DNA of 13,835 nt from UBA6382 sp963631415 (GTDB lineage Bacteria > Bacteroidota > Bacteroidia > Bacteroidales > Bacteroidaceae): contig CAVGQS010000065.1 of NCBI GenBank assembly GCA_963631415.1, forward strand, positions 1-13,835. The letters are read 5' to 3'. Within the stretch, counting starts at the first letter, position 1; each line of letters begins with the position of its first letter. Shown here piece by piece: positions 7,035-13,835 of the stretch. The position numbers and the translations under genes were made by a program. The notes beneath the pieces are model-generated. The model was given only the letters and a program-made list of their open reading frames with translations, ran no database searches and was not told where the DNA came from.

Positions 7035-8369
7035 CTATCGTCTGCCGAGCTTAGACATGGCTCTCATCTTGCTGCCAAAGCCCGGAGCGTTGACCATCTT
7101 CATCATCTTGCGTGTCTGGTCAAACTGCTTGAGCATCTTGTTGACGTCCTGCAGCGAGTTGCCCGAACCGCGGGCAATGCGCGCCCTGCGGCTGGAGTCG
7201 ATCTTGTCGGGGTTGGCGCGCTCAAAGGGAGTCATGGAGCCAATGATGGACTCTATCTGCTTGAAGGCGTCGTTGTCGATGTCCACGTCCTTCAGCGCCT
7301 TGCCCACGCCGGGAATCATGGCGGCGAGGTCCTTGATGTTGCCCATCTTCTTGATTTGGTTTATCTGTGCGAGGAAGTCGTTGAAGTCAAACTTGTTTTG
7401 CGCAATCTTCTTGCTCAGCTTGCGCGCCTCCTTCTCGTCGTAGACCTGCTGCGCGCGCTCCACCAGCGAGACCACGTCGCCCATGCCGAGGATGCGGTCG
7501 GCCATGCGGTCGGGGTGAAACACGTCGAGTGCCTCCATCTTCTCTCCCGTACCGATGAACTTGATGGGTTTGCCCACCACGCTCCTGATGCTCACGGCAG
7601 CACCGCCTCGGGTGTCGCCATCGAGTTTTGTCATGACGATGCCGGTGTAGTCTATGCGCTCGTTGAATTCGCGGGCGGTGTTGACGGCGTCTTGACCCGT
7701 CATCGAGTCAACCACAAACAGCGTCTCGTCGGGATTGGTAGCCTGCTTGATGTTGCTGATTTCCTGCATCATCTGCTCGTCTACGGCCAGTCGGCCGGCG
7801 GTATCGATGATGACCAGGTTGTATTCCTCCTGCTTGGCTTTGCGGATGGCGTTGACGGCAATCTCTACCGGGTTGTTGTTGCCCTCCTCGGTGTAGACCG
7901 GCACGCCAATTTGCTCGCCCACCACCTGCAACTGGTTGATGGCGGCGGGGCGGTACACGTCGCACGCCACGAGCAGCGGCTTCTTGCCGAACTTGGTCTT
8001 CTGCCAGTTCGCCAGCTTGCCGGAGAAAGTGGTCTTACCCGAGCCCTGCAGTCCCGCCATCAGGATGATAGAGGGCCTGGAGTTGAGCTCCAGTCCGGCA
8101 GTGGTGCCGCCCATGAGCTGGATGAGCTCGTCGTGCACGATCTTGATGAGCAGTTCGCCAGGGCGCACCGAGGTGAGCACGTCCATGCCGAGCGCCTTTT
8201 GCTTCACGGTGTCGGTAAACTGCTTGGCAACCTTATAGTTTACGTCGGCGTCCGAAAGGGCTTTCCTTATCTCCTTTACGGTTTCCGCAACGTTGATTTC
8301 TGTTATTCGCCCCTGGCCTTTGAGTACTTTGAAGGAGCGTTCGAGTTTTTCGCTTAGATTTTCAAACAT
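7035..8369 (-). CDS. ffh: Signal recognition particle protein Ffh (SRP54)
   Basis: GTPase that binds signal sequences of nascent membrane proteins together with SRP RNA and docks on FtsY to target ribosomes to the Sec translocon. At 444 residues it is a normal length. The N domain is helical (1-95). The G domain carries G-L-Q-G-S-G-K-T-T (106-114), D-V-Y-R-P-A-A (137-143), D-T-A-G (189-192), T-K-L-D (247-250) and G-T-G-E-K (273-277). The M domain (about 300-444) has the RNA-binding S-R-R-A-R-I-A-R-G-S-G (393-403) and a methionine-rich C-terminal helix. It is preceded by a good promoter at 8417-8448 and is the first gene of the leftward unit. The SRP RNA gene is not seen in the window. Confidence 0.98.
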   Translation of the reverse strand: MFENLSEKLERSFKVLKGQGRITEINVAETVKEIRKALSDADVNYKVAKQFTDTVKQKALGMDVLTSVRPGELLIKIVHDELIQLMGGTTAGLELNSRPSIILMAGLQGSGKTTFSGKLANWQKTKFGKKPLLVACDVYRPAAINQLQVVGEQIGVPVYTEEGNNNPVEIAVNAIRKAKQEEYNLVIIDTAGRLAVDEQMMQEISNIKQATNPDETLFVVDSMTGQDAVNTAREFNERIDYTGIVMTKLDGDTRGGAAVSIRSVVGKPIKFIGTGEKMEALDVFHPDRMADRILGMGDVVSLVERAQQVYDEKEARKLSKKIAQNKFDFNDFLAQINQIKKMGNIKDLAAMIPGVGKALKDVDIDNDAFKQIESIIGSMTPFERANPDKIDSSRRARIARGSGNSLQDVNKMLKQFDQTRKMMKMVNAPGFGSKMRAMSKLGRR

Positions 8370-8416
8370 GTGATGCTATTGAATTCTGTTGTGTTGAGAG
8401 GGAGCCATAGTCTTGG

Positions 8417-8448
8417 CAAAGTTACTTAATCTTGATAAATTTAACAAG
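8417..8448 (-). promoter_or_regulatory. Bacteroidetes-type promoter of ffh
   Basis: On the minus strand TAACTTTG (8417-8424) matches the -7 consensus TAnnTTTG exactly. A TTG (8445-8447) lies 20 nt upstream as a partial -33 element. Transcription would start near 8410, leaving a leader of roughly 40 nt before the ffh ATG at 8369. The same box type with the same spacing is present upstream of tRNA-His. Confidence 0.72.
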
Positions 8449-8746
8449 ATTTAAGCGCGGAAAGTAACAAAAAAACCTCTTGCGTGCAAAGTCGCGTGAC
8501 TGGCGGTCTGCCGAGGTGATGATTTCACGCTGCGGTGCTAGGGTGTTGGCGTAAAAAATCGTAATTTCGCACGGTTTTTCGGAAGAACGGGAAGGTGTCG
8601 GAGAGAGTTTTGCGGCTGCCGTTGCCGAAAAACATCTTTTTTTGCACTTTTTTGTTTTTTTTAGAAAGAACGCAATAAGAACCACTTTTTGCGGTTATAT
8701 AATTAGGTAATAAAACAGTCAGACCCAAACCAGACGTAGTCTTTGT
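8449..8746 (+). promoter_or_regulatory. Divergent intergenic region and presumed leader of the glycan operon
   Basis: No gene is supported here. On the plus strand it contains two overlapping hairpins (8554-8579 and 8574-8633), the second followed by a T run. After this come a T-rich stretch to 8662 and an AT-rich stretch near 8695-8715. I could not find an exact TAnnTTTG promoter for the GT2 gene: TAGTCTTTG near 8737 is one base too long and too close to the ATG, and ACTTTTTG at 8684-8691 is only a partial match. The promoter of the rightward operon is therefore unresolved. Confidence 0.4.
8574..8643 (+). terminator. Possible leader terminator/attenuator before the glycan operon
   Basis: GTTTTTCGG (8574-8582) pairs perfectly with CCGAAAAAC (8625-8633) across a 42-nt loop, followed two bases later by T-C and seven T residues (8637-8643). 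An alternative upstream hairpin, AAAAATCG (8554-8561) with CGGTTTTT (8572-8579), uses the same T-rich arm, so the two cannot form together. The long loop makes this weaker than a classic terminator. Confidence 0.35.
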
Positions 8747-9538
8747 ATGAAGATTAGTGTGATAACAGCAACCTGGAACCGTGCCGCGACAATACAGGAC
8801 ACCATTGACTCCTTCTTGAGGCAAGTGCAGACCTGTGGAGCCGCTGGCGTGGAGACCGAACACATCATTGTAGACGGAGGTTCGGGCGACGGTACTGTCA
8901 ACATTGTCAAGGCCAACGAGCCCCGCTACAACGGCGCGCTCAAGTGGGTCAGCGAGAAGGACAACGGCATCTACGACGCCATCAATAAGGGCATCAAGAT
9001 GGCTGCGGGCGACATAGTGGGCATTCTCAACAGCGACGACTTCTACACCGACGACAGCGTGCTGCTCAAGGTGGCGCAGACCTTTGCCGCCAACGAGAGC
9101 CTCGACGCCGTCTACGGCGACATCCACTTCGTAAAGCCCGGCAACCTCTCCAAGTGCACCCGCTATTTCTCCTCCAAACACTTCCACACCGGTCTGCTGA
9201 GGTTTGGCTTCATGCCTGCCCATCCGAGTTTTTATTGCAAGAAGAAAGTCTACGACGAGTGCGGACTCTACGACACGTCGCTGAAGACCTCCTCCGACTT
9301 CGAGATGATGGTGAGGCTACTCTACAAGAATAAGATACACACTGGCTACATGAACTGCGATTTTGTCACCATGCGCGACGGCGGGGAGTCGACGGCCTCC
9401 GTGGCGAGCAAGGTGAAGGTGAACAGAGACATAGCCGCTTCCCTCAAGAAATACGGCATCTATTCCAACCAGCTCTTCCAGTGCATGCGCTACGTGTGGA
9501 GAATGGGCGAAATTGTCTATACCAGAATAAAATACTGA
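8747..9538 (+). CDS. GT2 family glycosyltransferase
   Basis: Predicted cytosolic inverting glycosyltransferase, 263 residues, GT-A fold, using a nucleotide sugar to extend a lipid-linked glycan. Visible: the N-terminal strand M-K-I-S-V-I-T-A-T-W-N-R (1-12), D-G-G-S-G-D-G-T (43-50) for nucleotide binding, E-K-D-N-G-I-Y-D-A-I-N-K-G (70-82), the metal-binding N-S-D-D-F (95-99) and T-S-S-D-F-E-M-M-V-R-L (181-191), where the catalytic base is expected. No membrane segment is seen. Donor and acceptor cannot be told from sequence. It is the first gene of a rightward operon and ends 14 bp before the SDR gene, so it probably adds the second sugar of the glycan begun by the WbpL-like enzyme (inference). 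Confidence 0.92.
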   Translation: MKISVITATWNRAATIQDTIDSFLRQVQTCGAAGVETEHIIVDGGSGDGTVNIVKANEPRYNGALKWVSEKDNGIYDAINKGIKMAAGDIVGILNSDDFYTDDSVLLKVAQTFAANESLDAVYGDIHFVKPGNLSKCTRYFSSKHFHTGLLRFGFMPAHPSFYCKKKVYDECGLYDTSLKTSSDFEMMVRLLYKNKIHTGYMNCDFVTMRDGGESTASVASKVKVNRDIAASLKKYGIYSNQLFQCMRYVWRMGEIVYTRIKY

Positions 9539-9552
9539 AGGGCGGCAAGAAA

Positions 9553-10437
9553 ATGAAGAGCGTACTGATAACAGGTTCAAACAGTTTTGTCGGCGACAAT
9601 GTCCGCCGCTACTTGCTCGCCAAGGGCGACTGCAAGGTAGACGTGGTCGACACCGTCAGCAACGACTGGCTGAAAGCTGATTATTCCCAGTACGACGTAG
9701 TCTACCACGTGGCAGGCATCGCCCATGTCAATCCGTCGCCAAAACTTAAGGACCTCTACTACAGAGTGAACTGCGACCTCGCCGTGGCTGTGGCCAAGAA
9801 GGCCAAAGAAGCTGGCGTCAAGCAGTTTATTTTTATGAGCTCCATAATAGTCTACCGCGAGAGCCAGACGCTCGAGGACAAGGTCATCACCGCTGATGTG
9901 GTCCCAAGTCCTGCCGATTTCTACGGCGACTCCAAGCTGCAGGCGGAGATAGGGCTCAAGAGTCTGGAGACCGACCAGTTCAAGATCTGCATACTGCGCC
10001 CGCCGCTCATCTACGGAGTGAATTTCAGGGGCAATTTCCCCAGACTGATGAAGCTCGCCTCGCTGACCCCCGTCTTCCCGGCGTGGCACAACAGGCGCTC
10101 CATGTGCTACATAGACAATCTGGCAGAGTTTGTGCACCAGGCCATTCTGCGCGAGCTTCACGGAGTCTTCTACCCCCAAAACCGCGAGTTTGCCGACACC
10201 TTGGAGATAGTGCGCTTCTTTGCCAGCGAGTGCCGCCACCGCATCTGGATTTCCAAAATTTTCAATCCGCTTGTCAGGCTGGGCGCCAAGTTCCTCCGCT
10301 CGCTCAACAAGATGTTTGCCACCTACTACTACGACCCGTCGATGAGCACCTACGAGTTTGACTACCAGCTTGTGTCGTTCAAGGAGTCGCTGAAGCGGGT
10401 GAGCGAGGACTTCCGGAAAACCGGCAAGAAGTTGTAA
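9553..10437 (+). CDS. NAD-dependent sugar epimerase/reductase (extended SDR, WbpV/WbpK-like)
   Basis: Predicted nucleotide-sugar oxidoreductase, 294 residues. The Rossmann motif T-G-S-N-S-F-V-G (7-14) is followed by the acidic strand end V-D-V-V-D (29-33). The active site shows S-S-I-I-V-Y (96-101) and Y-G-D-S-K (124-128, the YxxxK pair). L-R-P-P-L-I-Y-G (148-155) is the usual family segment. Beside a WbpM-type dehydratase and a WbpL-type transferase, the best inferred role is reduction of UDP-4-keto-6-deoxy-GlcNAc at C4 to give UDP-QuiNAc or UDP-FucNAc. The motif has Ser (residue 11) where the second Gly is common. The ATG at 9553 is chosen because it starts right at the Rossmann strand; an in-frame ATG at 9481 would overlap the GT2 gene by 58 bp and add an unrelated extension. 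Confidence 0.9.
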   Translation: MKSVLITGSNSFVGDNVRRYLLAKGDCKVDVVDTVSNDWLKADYSQYDVVYHVAGIAHVNPSPKLKDLYYRVNCDLAVAVAKKAKEAGVKQFIFMSSIIVYRESQTLEDKVITADVVPSPADFYGDSKLQAEIGLKSLETDQFKICILRPPLIYGVNFRGNFPRLMKLASLTPVFPAWHNRRSMCYIDNLAEFVHQAILRELHGVFYPQNREFADTLEIVRFFASECRHRIWISKIFNPLVRLGAKFLRSLNKMFATYYYDPSMSTYEFDYQLVSFKESLKRVSEDFRKTGKKL

Positions 10438-10487
10438 GCGCGGGGTGGTGGATTAATGTTGAACAGTATACCTTATATATAGAGAGA

Positions 10488-11609
10488 ATGATGACGTTGG
10501 CGATAACATATTTGGTCCTTTTTGCAGTGCTGCTGATTGCAGAATTGGTTTATTTCAGAATAGCGGACAAATATAATGTTGTCGACAAGCCCAACGAGCG
10601 CTCCTCACACACCTCCGTGGTGCTCAGGGGCGGCGGCGTGATATTCACGTTCGCGGTGATTGTGTGGGCAATCTATCAGCTGCTCTTTGGCAAACATGCC
10701 GACACCACTGGCCTCGCTGTGGTCTGCGACTATCTGCCCTTCATCGTAGGTCTGCTGATGGTCTCTACCGTAAGTTTTGTTGACGACGTGAAGGGCACTT
10801 CCAACAAGGTGCGACTCATCGTGCAGTTCGCCTCTGCGGCGCTGCTGTGCGGCGGCGTCATGCCGCTGTGTTACGGTGTCATGCCGCTGTGCGGAGCGTG
10901 CGGCGGGGGTACATCATGCGTTTTGGCTACCGTGGCGCTCGTGGTGTGCACCGTAGTGGCGTGCGTGGGAATAATGAATGTCTATAATTTCATGGACGGC
11001 ATCAACGGCATGACGGGCGGCTACTCCTTCTCGGCGCTGGTCTCCCTGCTGGTGCTCAACGAGTGTGTGCTGCCCCAGAGGTTTGTGGTGCCGTCGCTGC
11101 TGGCGTGCGAACTGCTGGCGGTCGTCATCTTCTGCTTCTTCAACTTCCGTCCTAAGGGCAAGGCCAAGTGCTTTGCCGGCGACGTGGGCAGCATAGCCGT
11201 GGCCTTCGTGCTGCTCTTCGCCTTGGCGCGGCTCGTATGCGCCACCGGCGACTGGTGCTGGATAGTCTTCCTGGCGGTCTACGGCGTCGACGGAGTCCTC
11301 ACCATCTGCCACCGCATCATGCTGCACGAAAAGCTTGGGCAGGCCCACCGCAAGCATGCCTACCAGATTATGGCTAACGAACTCAAGATAAGTCCGGTGG
11401 TGGTCAGCCTGCTCTACCTCGCGCTGCAGCTGCTGATAGACATGGTCATGATTTTTGTAGTGCCCGACACATTCGGGGCGCACCTGGCCTATCTGCTCGG
11501 CACGGTCGCTGTGCTGTCAGTGGCCTACATCCTCTTTATGAGAAAATACTATCACCTTCATGCCGAATATCTCGCGACGCTCTCTGCGGAGGAGCACCAC
11601 CGGGCGTGA
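10488..11609 (+). CDS. WbpL/WecA-type undecaprenyl-phosphate sugar-1-phosphate transferase
   Basis: Integral membrane enzyme of the MraY/WecA family (GT4-like), 373 residues with about ten hydrophobic segments. It loads a sugar-1-phosphate from a UDP sugar onto undecaprenyl phosphate, the first committed step of surface glycan assembly at the inner membrane. Motifs: D-K-P-N-E-R-S-S-H (33-41), S-F-V-D-D (96-100, catalytic Asp pair), N-F-M-D-G-I-N-G (167-174), G-D-V-G-S (231-235) and H-R-K-H-A-Y-Q (287-293). The last is closer to WbpL-type enzymes than to MraY. The likely substrate is the UDP-QuiNAc or UDP-FucNAc made by its neighbours (inference). A 7-residue tandem duplication, G-V-M-P-L-C-Y / G-V-M-P-L-C-G (123-136), lies in an extramembrane loop. 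ATG codons stand at 10488 and 10491; either could serve. Confidence 0.94.
   Translation: MMTLAITYLVLFAVLLIAELVYFRIADKYNVVDKPNERSSHTSVVLRGGGVIFTFAVIVWAIYQLLFGKHADTTGLAVVCDYLPFIVGLLMVSTVSFVDDVKGTSNKVRLIVQFASAALLCGGVMPLCYGVMPLCGACGGGTSCVLATVALVVCTVVACVGIMNVYNFMDGINGMTGGYSFSALVSLLVLNECVLPQRFVVPSLLACELLAVVIFCFFNFRPKGKAKCFAGDVGSIAVAFVLLFALARLVCATGDWCWIVFLAVYGVDGVLTICHRIMLHEKLGQAHRKHAYQIMANELKISPVVVSLLYLALQLLIDMVMIFVVPDTFGAHLAYLLGTVAVLSVAYILFMRKYYHLHAEYLATLSAEEHHRA
10854..10895 (+). repeat. 21-bp in-frame tandem duplication inside the WbpL-like gene
   Basis: Two 21-bp copies (10854-10874, 10875-10895) encode G-V-M-P-L-C-Y and G-V-M-P-L-C-G in tandem, with few base differences. It keeps the reading frame and falls between conserved motifs, so the enzyme should still work. 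Confidence 0.8.
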
Positions 11610-11681
11610 CAGCCTGACGGCAGCGCCGGCGGAGCGAGTGGCAACGACAAGAACCATACGATCCCAACAAAGGTCCCGATT

Positions 11682-13619
11682 ATGATCAACAAACTGTGGA
11701 ATAGATTTTTCAGACGCCAAGTGGCCCCCTACTGGATAGTGCTGCTCATAGACTGCGCAGTAGTGATGCTGTCGGGGCTGATTAGCTACGCCTTGGTCTA
11801 CAGCTTCTATAATATGGTCATGAACTTTGGCCAGCTCATCGTGACGCTGCTGTCCTACATGCCCGGCTTCCTGATTGGCATGAAACTCTTCGGCACCTAC
11901 AGCGGTGTCCTCAGGTTTTATGCCATCATCGACTTCATCAAGCTGACCGCCGCCATCTTGCTGGGCACTGCGGTGGCGTACTTCTTCCACCGCATAATGC
12001 TCTACTTCGTCAGCGGCAGTCTGGTAGAGATGCAGGGCCTCGTGTTCTTCCTCTTGTTCTTGCTGTCCACGCTCCTGTGCTTCGGCTTCCGCATGACGAT
12101 AATATATGTCTACAACAGCGTGGTCTACGGCAAGAACCAGCTCCGCACCTTTGTCTACGGCATCCACGACAGCGGTCTCGCCCTTGCCAAGAGCATCAAC
12201 GCCGACAAAAACTCGCCCTACGTCTTGAGCGGCTTCATAACCGACGACGAGAAGATGGCCAAGCACCGGGTGATGGGCGCGCGCGTCTACTACTCAGGCG
12301 ATGACCTGGTCGACACCATGCGCCTGCGCCACATCAAGGCAGTCTTTGTCAGCGCCTCGAGTTCCGAAACCTTCAAGGGCAACACCGAACTGATTAACGA
12401 CCTTGTCAAGAACAAGATAAAAATCATGATGCAGCCCGCAGAGATGGAGTGGGACGGCAAGAGCGACGTGAACTTCCGCCAGCTGCACGAGATAGACATC
12501 GAGGACCTGCTGCCGCGCGACAAAATAGAAGTGGACCTGGACTCCATTGGCAACCTCATCAGGCACAAGGTGGTGCTCATCACCGGCGGCGCCGGCAGCA
12601 TCGGATACGAGATGGTCAAACAGGTGGCGAAGTTCTCACCCGAGCGCCTCGTAATAGTAGACCAGGCAGAGACCCCCATGCACAACGTGAGGCTCTATAT
12701 GGCCAAAAACCACGGCTGGCTCGAGTGCGACACCGTTGTGGCGAGCATCACCAACCACAGCAAGATGGAGGCAATATTCCGCACCGCGCGCCCCGACTAT
12801 GTCTTCCATGCCGCAGCCTACAAACACGTGCCGATGATGGAGGACAACCCCTCTGTGGCTGTGCAAAACAACATAAGGGGCACCAAGGTCATAGCCGACC
12901 TGGCTGTGGAATACGGCACCAGGAAGTTTGTCATGATTTCTACCGACAAAGCCGTCAACCCCACCAATGTGATGGGCTGCTCCAAGCGCATCTGCGAGAT
13001 CTACTGCCAGTCGCTCAATGCCGCCATCGCCAGCGGCAGCGCCCAACTCAAGCAGCACGACGGCAGTCCCGCAATTACCCAGTTCATCACCACTCGCTTC
13101 GGCAACGTGCTGGGCAGCAACGGCTCCGTCATACCCCTCTTCAAGAAACAGATAAGCCAAGGCGGTCCCGTCACCGTCACCCATCCCGACATCATACGCT
13201 ACTTCATGCTCATTCCCGAAGCCTGCCGCCTGGTGCTCGAAGCCGGCACCATGGGCAAGGGCGGAGAAATCTTCGTGTTCGACATGGGCAAGCCAGTGCG
13301 CATAGCCAATCTCGCGCAGCGCATGATAGACCTCTCGGGCGCCACCGGTATCGAAATAAAGTACACCGGACTGCGCAGCGGAGAAAAACTCTACGAAGAA
13401 GTGCTCTCCAATGGCGAAAACTGCAACCCCACCTCCCACTCCAAAATCATGATTGCCAAGGTGCGCGAATACCCCTACGCCCTCGCCCTGCAGCAGGAGG
13501 ACGAACTCTACGCCCTCTCCTTCTCCGACGACGACATGGCCATAGTCAAGAAGATGAAGGAGATGGTGCCCGAATATCGCAGCCGCAACTCCAAGTACGA
13601 AGTACTCGACAGACAATAG
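11682..13619 (+). CDS. Membrane UDP-GlcNAc 4,6-dehydratase, WbpM/CapD family polysaccharide biosynthesis protein
   Basis: A 645-residue enzyme with four N-terminal membrane segments (about 18-42, 50-70, 86-108, 118-142), a CoA-binding-like Rossmann domain (about 150-275) and a C-terminal SDR dehydratase domain (about 293-600). Motifs: T-G-G-A-G-S-I-G (301-308), H-A-A-A-Y-K-H-V-P-M-M-E (376-387), and S-T-D-K-A-V-N-P-T-N-V-M-G-C-S-K (420-435). In the last, Met431 replaces the usual SDR tyrosine, as is characteristic of WbpM-type enzymes; Lys435 and Asp422 are kept. It removes water from UDP-GlcNAc to give UDP-4-keto-6-deoxy-GlcNAc, the substrate expected for the SDR gene two places upstream. 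The length is normal for the long membrane-bound subgroup. It is the last gene of the operon, 72 bp after the transferase and about 120 bp before a terminator. Confidence 0.96.
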   Translation: MINKLWNRFFRRQVAPYWIVLLIDCAVVMLSGLISYALVYSFYNMVMNFGQLIVTLLSYMPGFLIGMKLFGTYSGVLRFYAIIDFIKLTAAILLGTAVAYFFHRIMLYFVSGSLVEMQGLVFFLLFLLSTLLCFGFRMTIIYVYNSVVYGKNQLRTFVYGIHDSGLALAKSINADKNSPYVLSGFITDDEKMAKHRVMGARVYYSGDDLVDTMRLRHIKAVFVSASSSETFKGNTELINDLVKNKIKIMMQPAEMEWDGKSDVNFRQLHEIDIEDLLPRDKIEVDLDSIGNLIRHKVVLITGGAGSIGYEMVKQVAKFSPERLVIVDQAETPMHNVRLYMAKNHGWLECDTVVASITNHSKMEAIFRTARPDYVFHAAAYKHVPMMEDNPSVAVQNNIRGTKVIADLAVEYGTRKFVMISTDKAVNPTNVMGCSKRICEIYCQSLNAAIASGSAQLKQHDGSPAITQFITTRFGNVLGSNGSVIPLFKKQISQGGPVTVTHPDIIRYFMLIPEACRLVLEAGTMGKGGEIFVFDMGKPVRIANLAQRMIDLSGATGIEIKYTGLRSGEKLYEEVLSNGENCNPTSHSKIMIAKVREYPYALALQQEDELYALSFSDDDMAIVKKMKEMVPEYRSRNSKYEVLDRQ

Positions 13620-13661
13620 GCACAGCCTAAGCTATGGCTCTATTTCGTCTTGTTATTTGCT

Positions 13662-13710
13662 ATTGCTGTCCGCTATCAAGCAAACAACTATAAACGATTG
13701 CAGTCCGCTA
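13662..13710. repeat. 14-bp direct repeat pair
   Basis: ATTGCTGTCCGCTA (13662-13675) and ATTGCAGTCCGCTA (13697-13710) differ at one base and are spaced 35 bp start to start, between the last gene and its terminator. No function can be assigned. Confidence 0.5.
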
Positions 13711-13736
13711 ACCCCCGAAACGACAAGACTCTTGCC

Positions 13737-13776
13737 AAATCCGCAACCCCAACCAACAGGGCTGCGGATTTTTTTT
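13737..13776 (+). terminator. Rho-independent terminator of the glycan operon
   Basis: AAATCCGCA (13737-13745) pairs with TGCGGATTT (13763-13771). After one A-C mismatch, CCC pairs with GGG, closing a 9-nt loop. The stem runs into eight T residues (13769-13776). It lies about 120 bp after the dehydratase stop. Confidence 0.88.
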
Positions 13777-13835
13777 GCCCAGCAATCTCCAGTCTGCCAA
13801 ACATCCAAAAAAGCGGTCATAAAACAACAAGAAAA

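Noticed and set aside
6936..8357. 473-codon plus-strand frame opposite ffh
   Set aside because: Ffh on the other strand has all GTPase motifs and normal length. This frame is its complement, and its repeated N-terminus only reflects the 21-bp tandem repeat.
8370..8746. SRP RNA gene next to ffh
   Set aside because: The conserved SRP RNA tetraloop and internal loop sequence (GGAAGGAAGCAG-like) was not found. GGAAGAACGGGAAGG at 8581 is only superficially similar.
8525..9223. Minus-strand frame covering the divergent intergenic region and the GT2 gene
   Set aside because: It is antisense to a GT2 gene with complete motifs, and its far end runs through poly-A/T intergenic sequence.
9481..9552. 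Upstream ATG extending the SDR gene by 24 residues
   Set aside because: It overlaps the GT2 gene, and the extension precedes the Rossmann first strand that begins exactly at the ATG at 9553.
10462..10487. TATA-rich stretch before the WbpL-like gene as an internal promoter
   Set aside because: It lacks the TAnnTTTG and TTTG elements seen at the supported promoters here; AT-richness alone is not enough.
12449..13630. Long frames on both strands inside the WbpM-like gene (also 12636-13616 minus)
   Set aside because: R/H/Q-rich and G/V/H-rich shadow translations overlapping a gene with intact catalytic motifs.

Overview
The window looks like a chromosomal segment of a Bacteroidales bacterium, probably Prevotella or a close relative. 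Four things suggest this. Upstream elements match the Bacteroidetes TTTG / TAnnTTTG promoter type. Signal peptides end in an A-Q pair. A very large secreted GEVED-type protein carries a C-terminal tail like a type IX sorting signal. Two secreted GH29 fucosidases are present. The species assignment is inference from these traits only.

The left two thirds is transcribed leftward (minus strand). A tRNA-His gene (288-365) has its own promoter and terminator. Separately, five genes run in one direction from about 8370 down to a strong terminator at 618-663: ffh (signal recognition particle GTPase), a GH29 alpha-L-fucosidase, folD (one-carbon metabolism), a second and divergent GH29 fucosidase with a C-terminal F5/8-type domain, and an 801-residue secreted multidomain protein of unknown function. 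Gaps of 23-24 bp at two junctions, and no convincing internal terminator, suggest one long transcription unit in which two housekeeping genes are interleaved with exported glycan-degrading enzymes.

The right third is transcribed rightward: a GT2 glycosyltransferase, an NAD-dependent sugar epimerase/reductase, a WbpL/WecA-type polyprenyl-phosphate sugar-1-phosphate transferase, and a WbpM/CapD-type membrane UDP-GlcNAc 4,6-dehydratase, followed by a good terminator at 13737-13776. Together they fit a short pathway. WbpM makes the UDP-4-keto-6-deoxy-GlcNAc intermediate, the SDR reduces it to UDP-QuiNAc or UDP-FucNAc, the WbpL-like enzyme loads the sugar phosphate onto undecaprenyl phosphate, and the GT2 adds a further sugar. 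This would start a surface glycan (O-antigen, capsule or protein O-glycan).

The 377-bp divergent region between ffh and the GT2 gene holds the ffh promoter and, on the plus strand, two overlapping hairpins that look like an attenuator. Imperfect 21-bp tandem repeats sharing a TTAGGTTTT core occur in two separate intergenic regions (527-568 and 6920-6982). I saw no insertion sequence, phage gene or CRISPR array.
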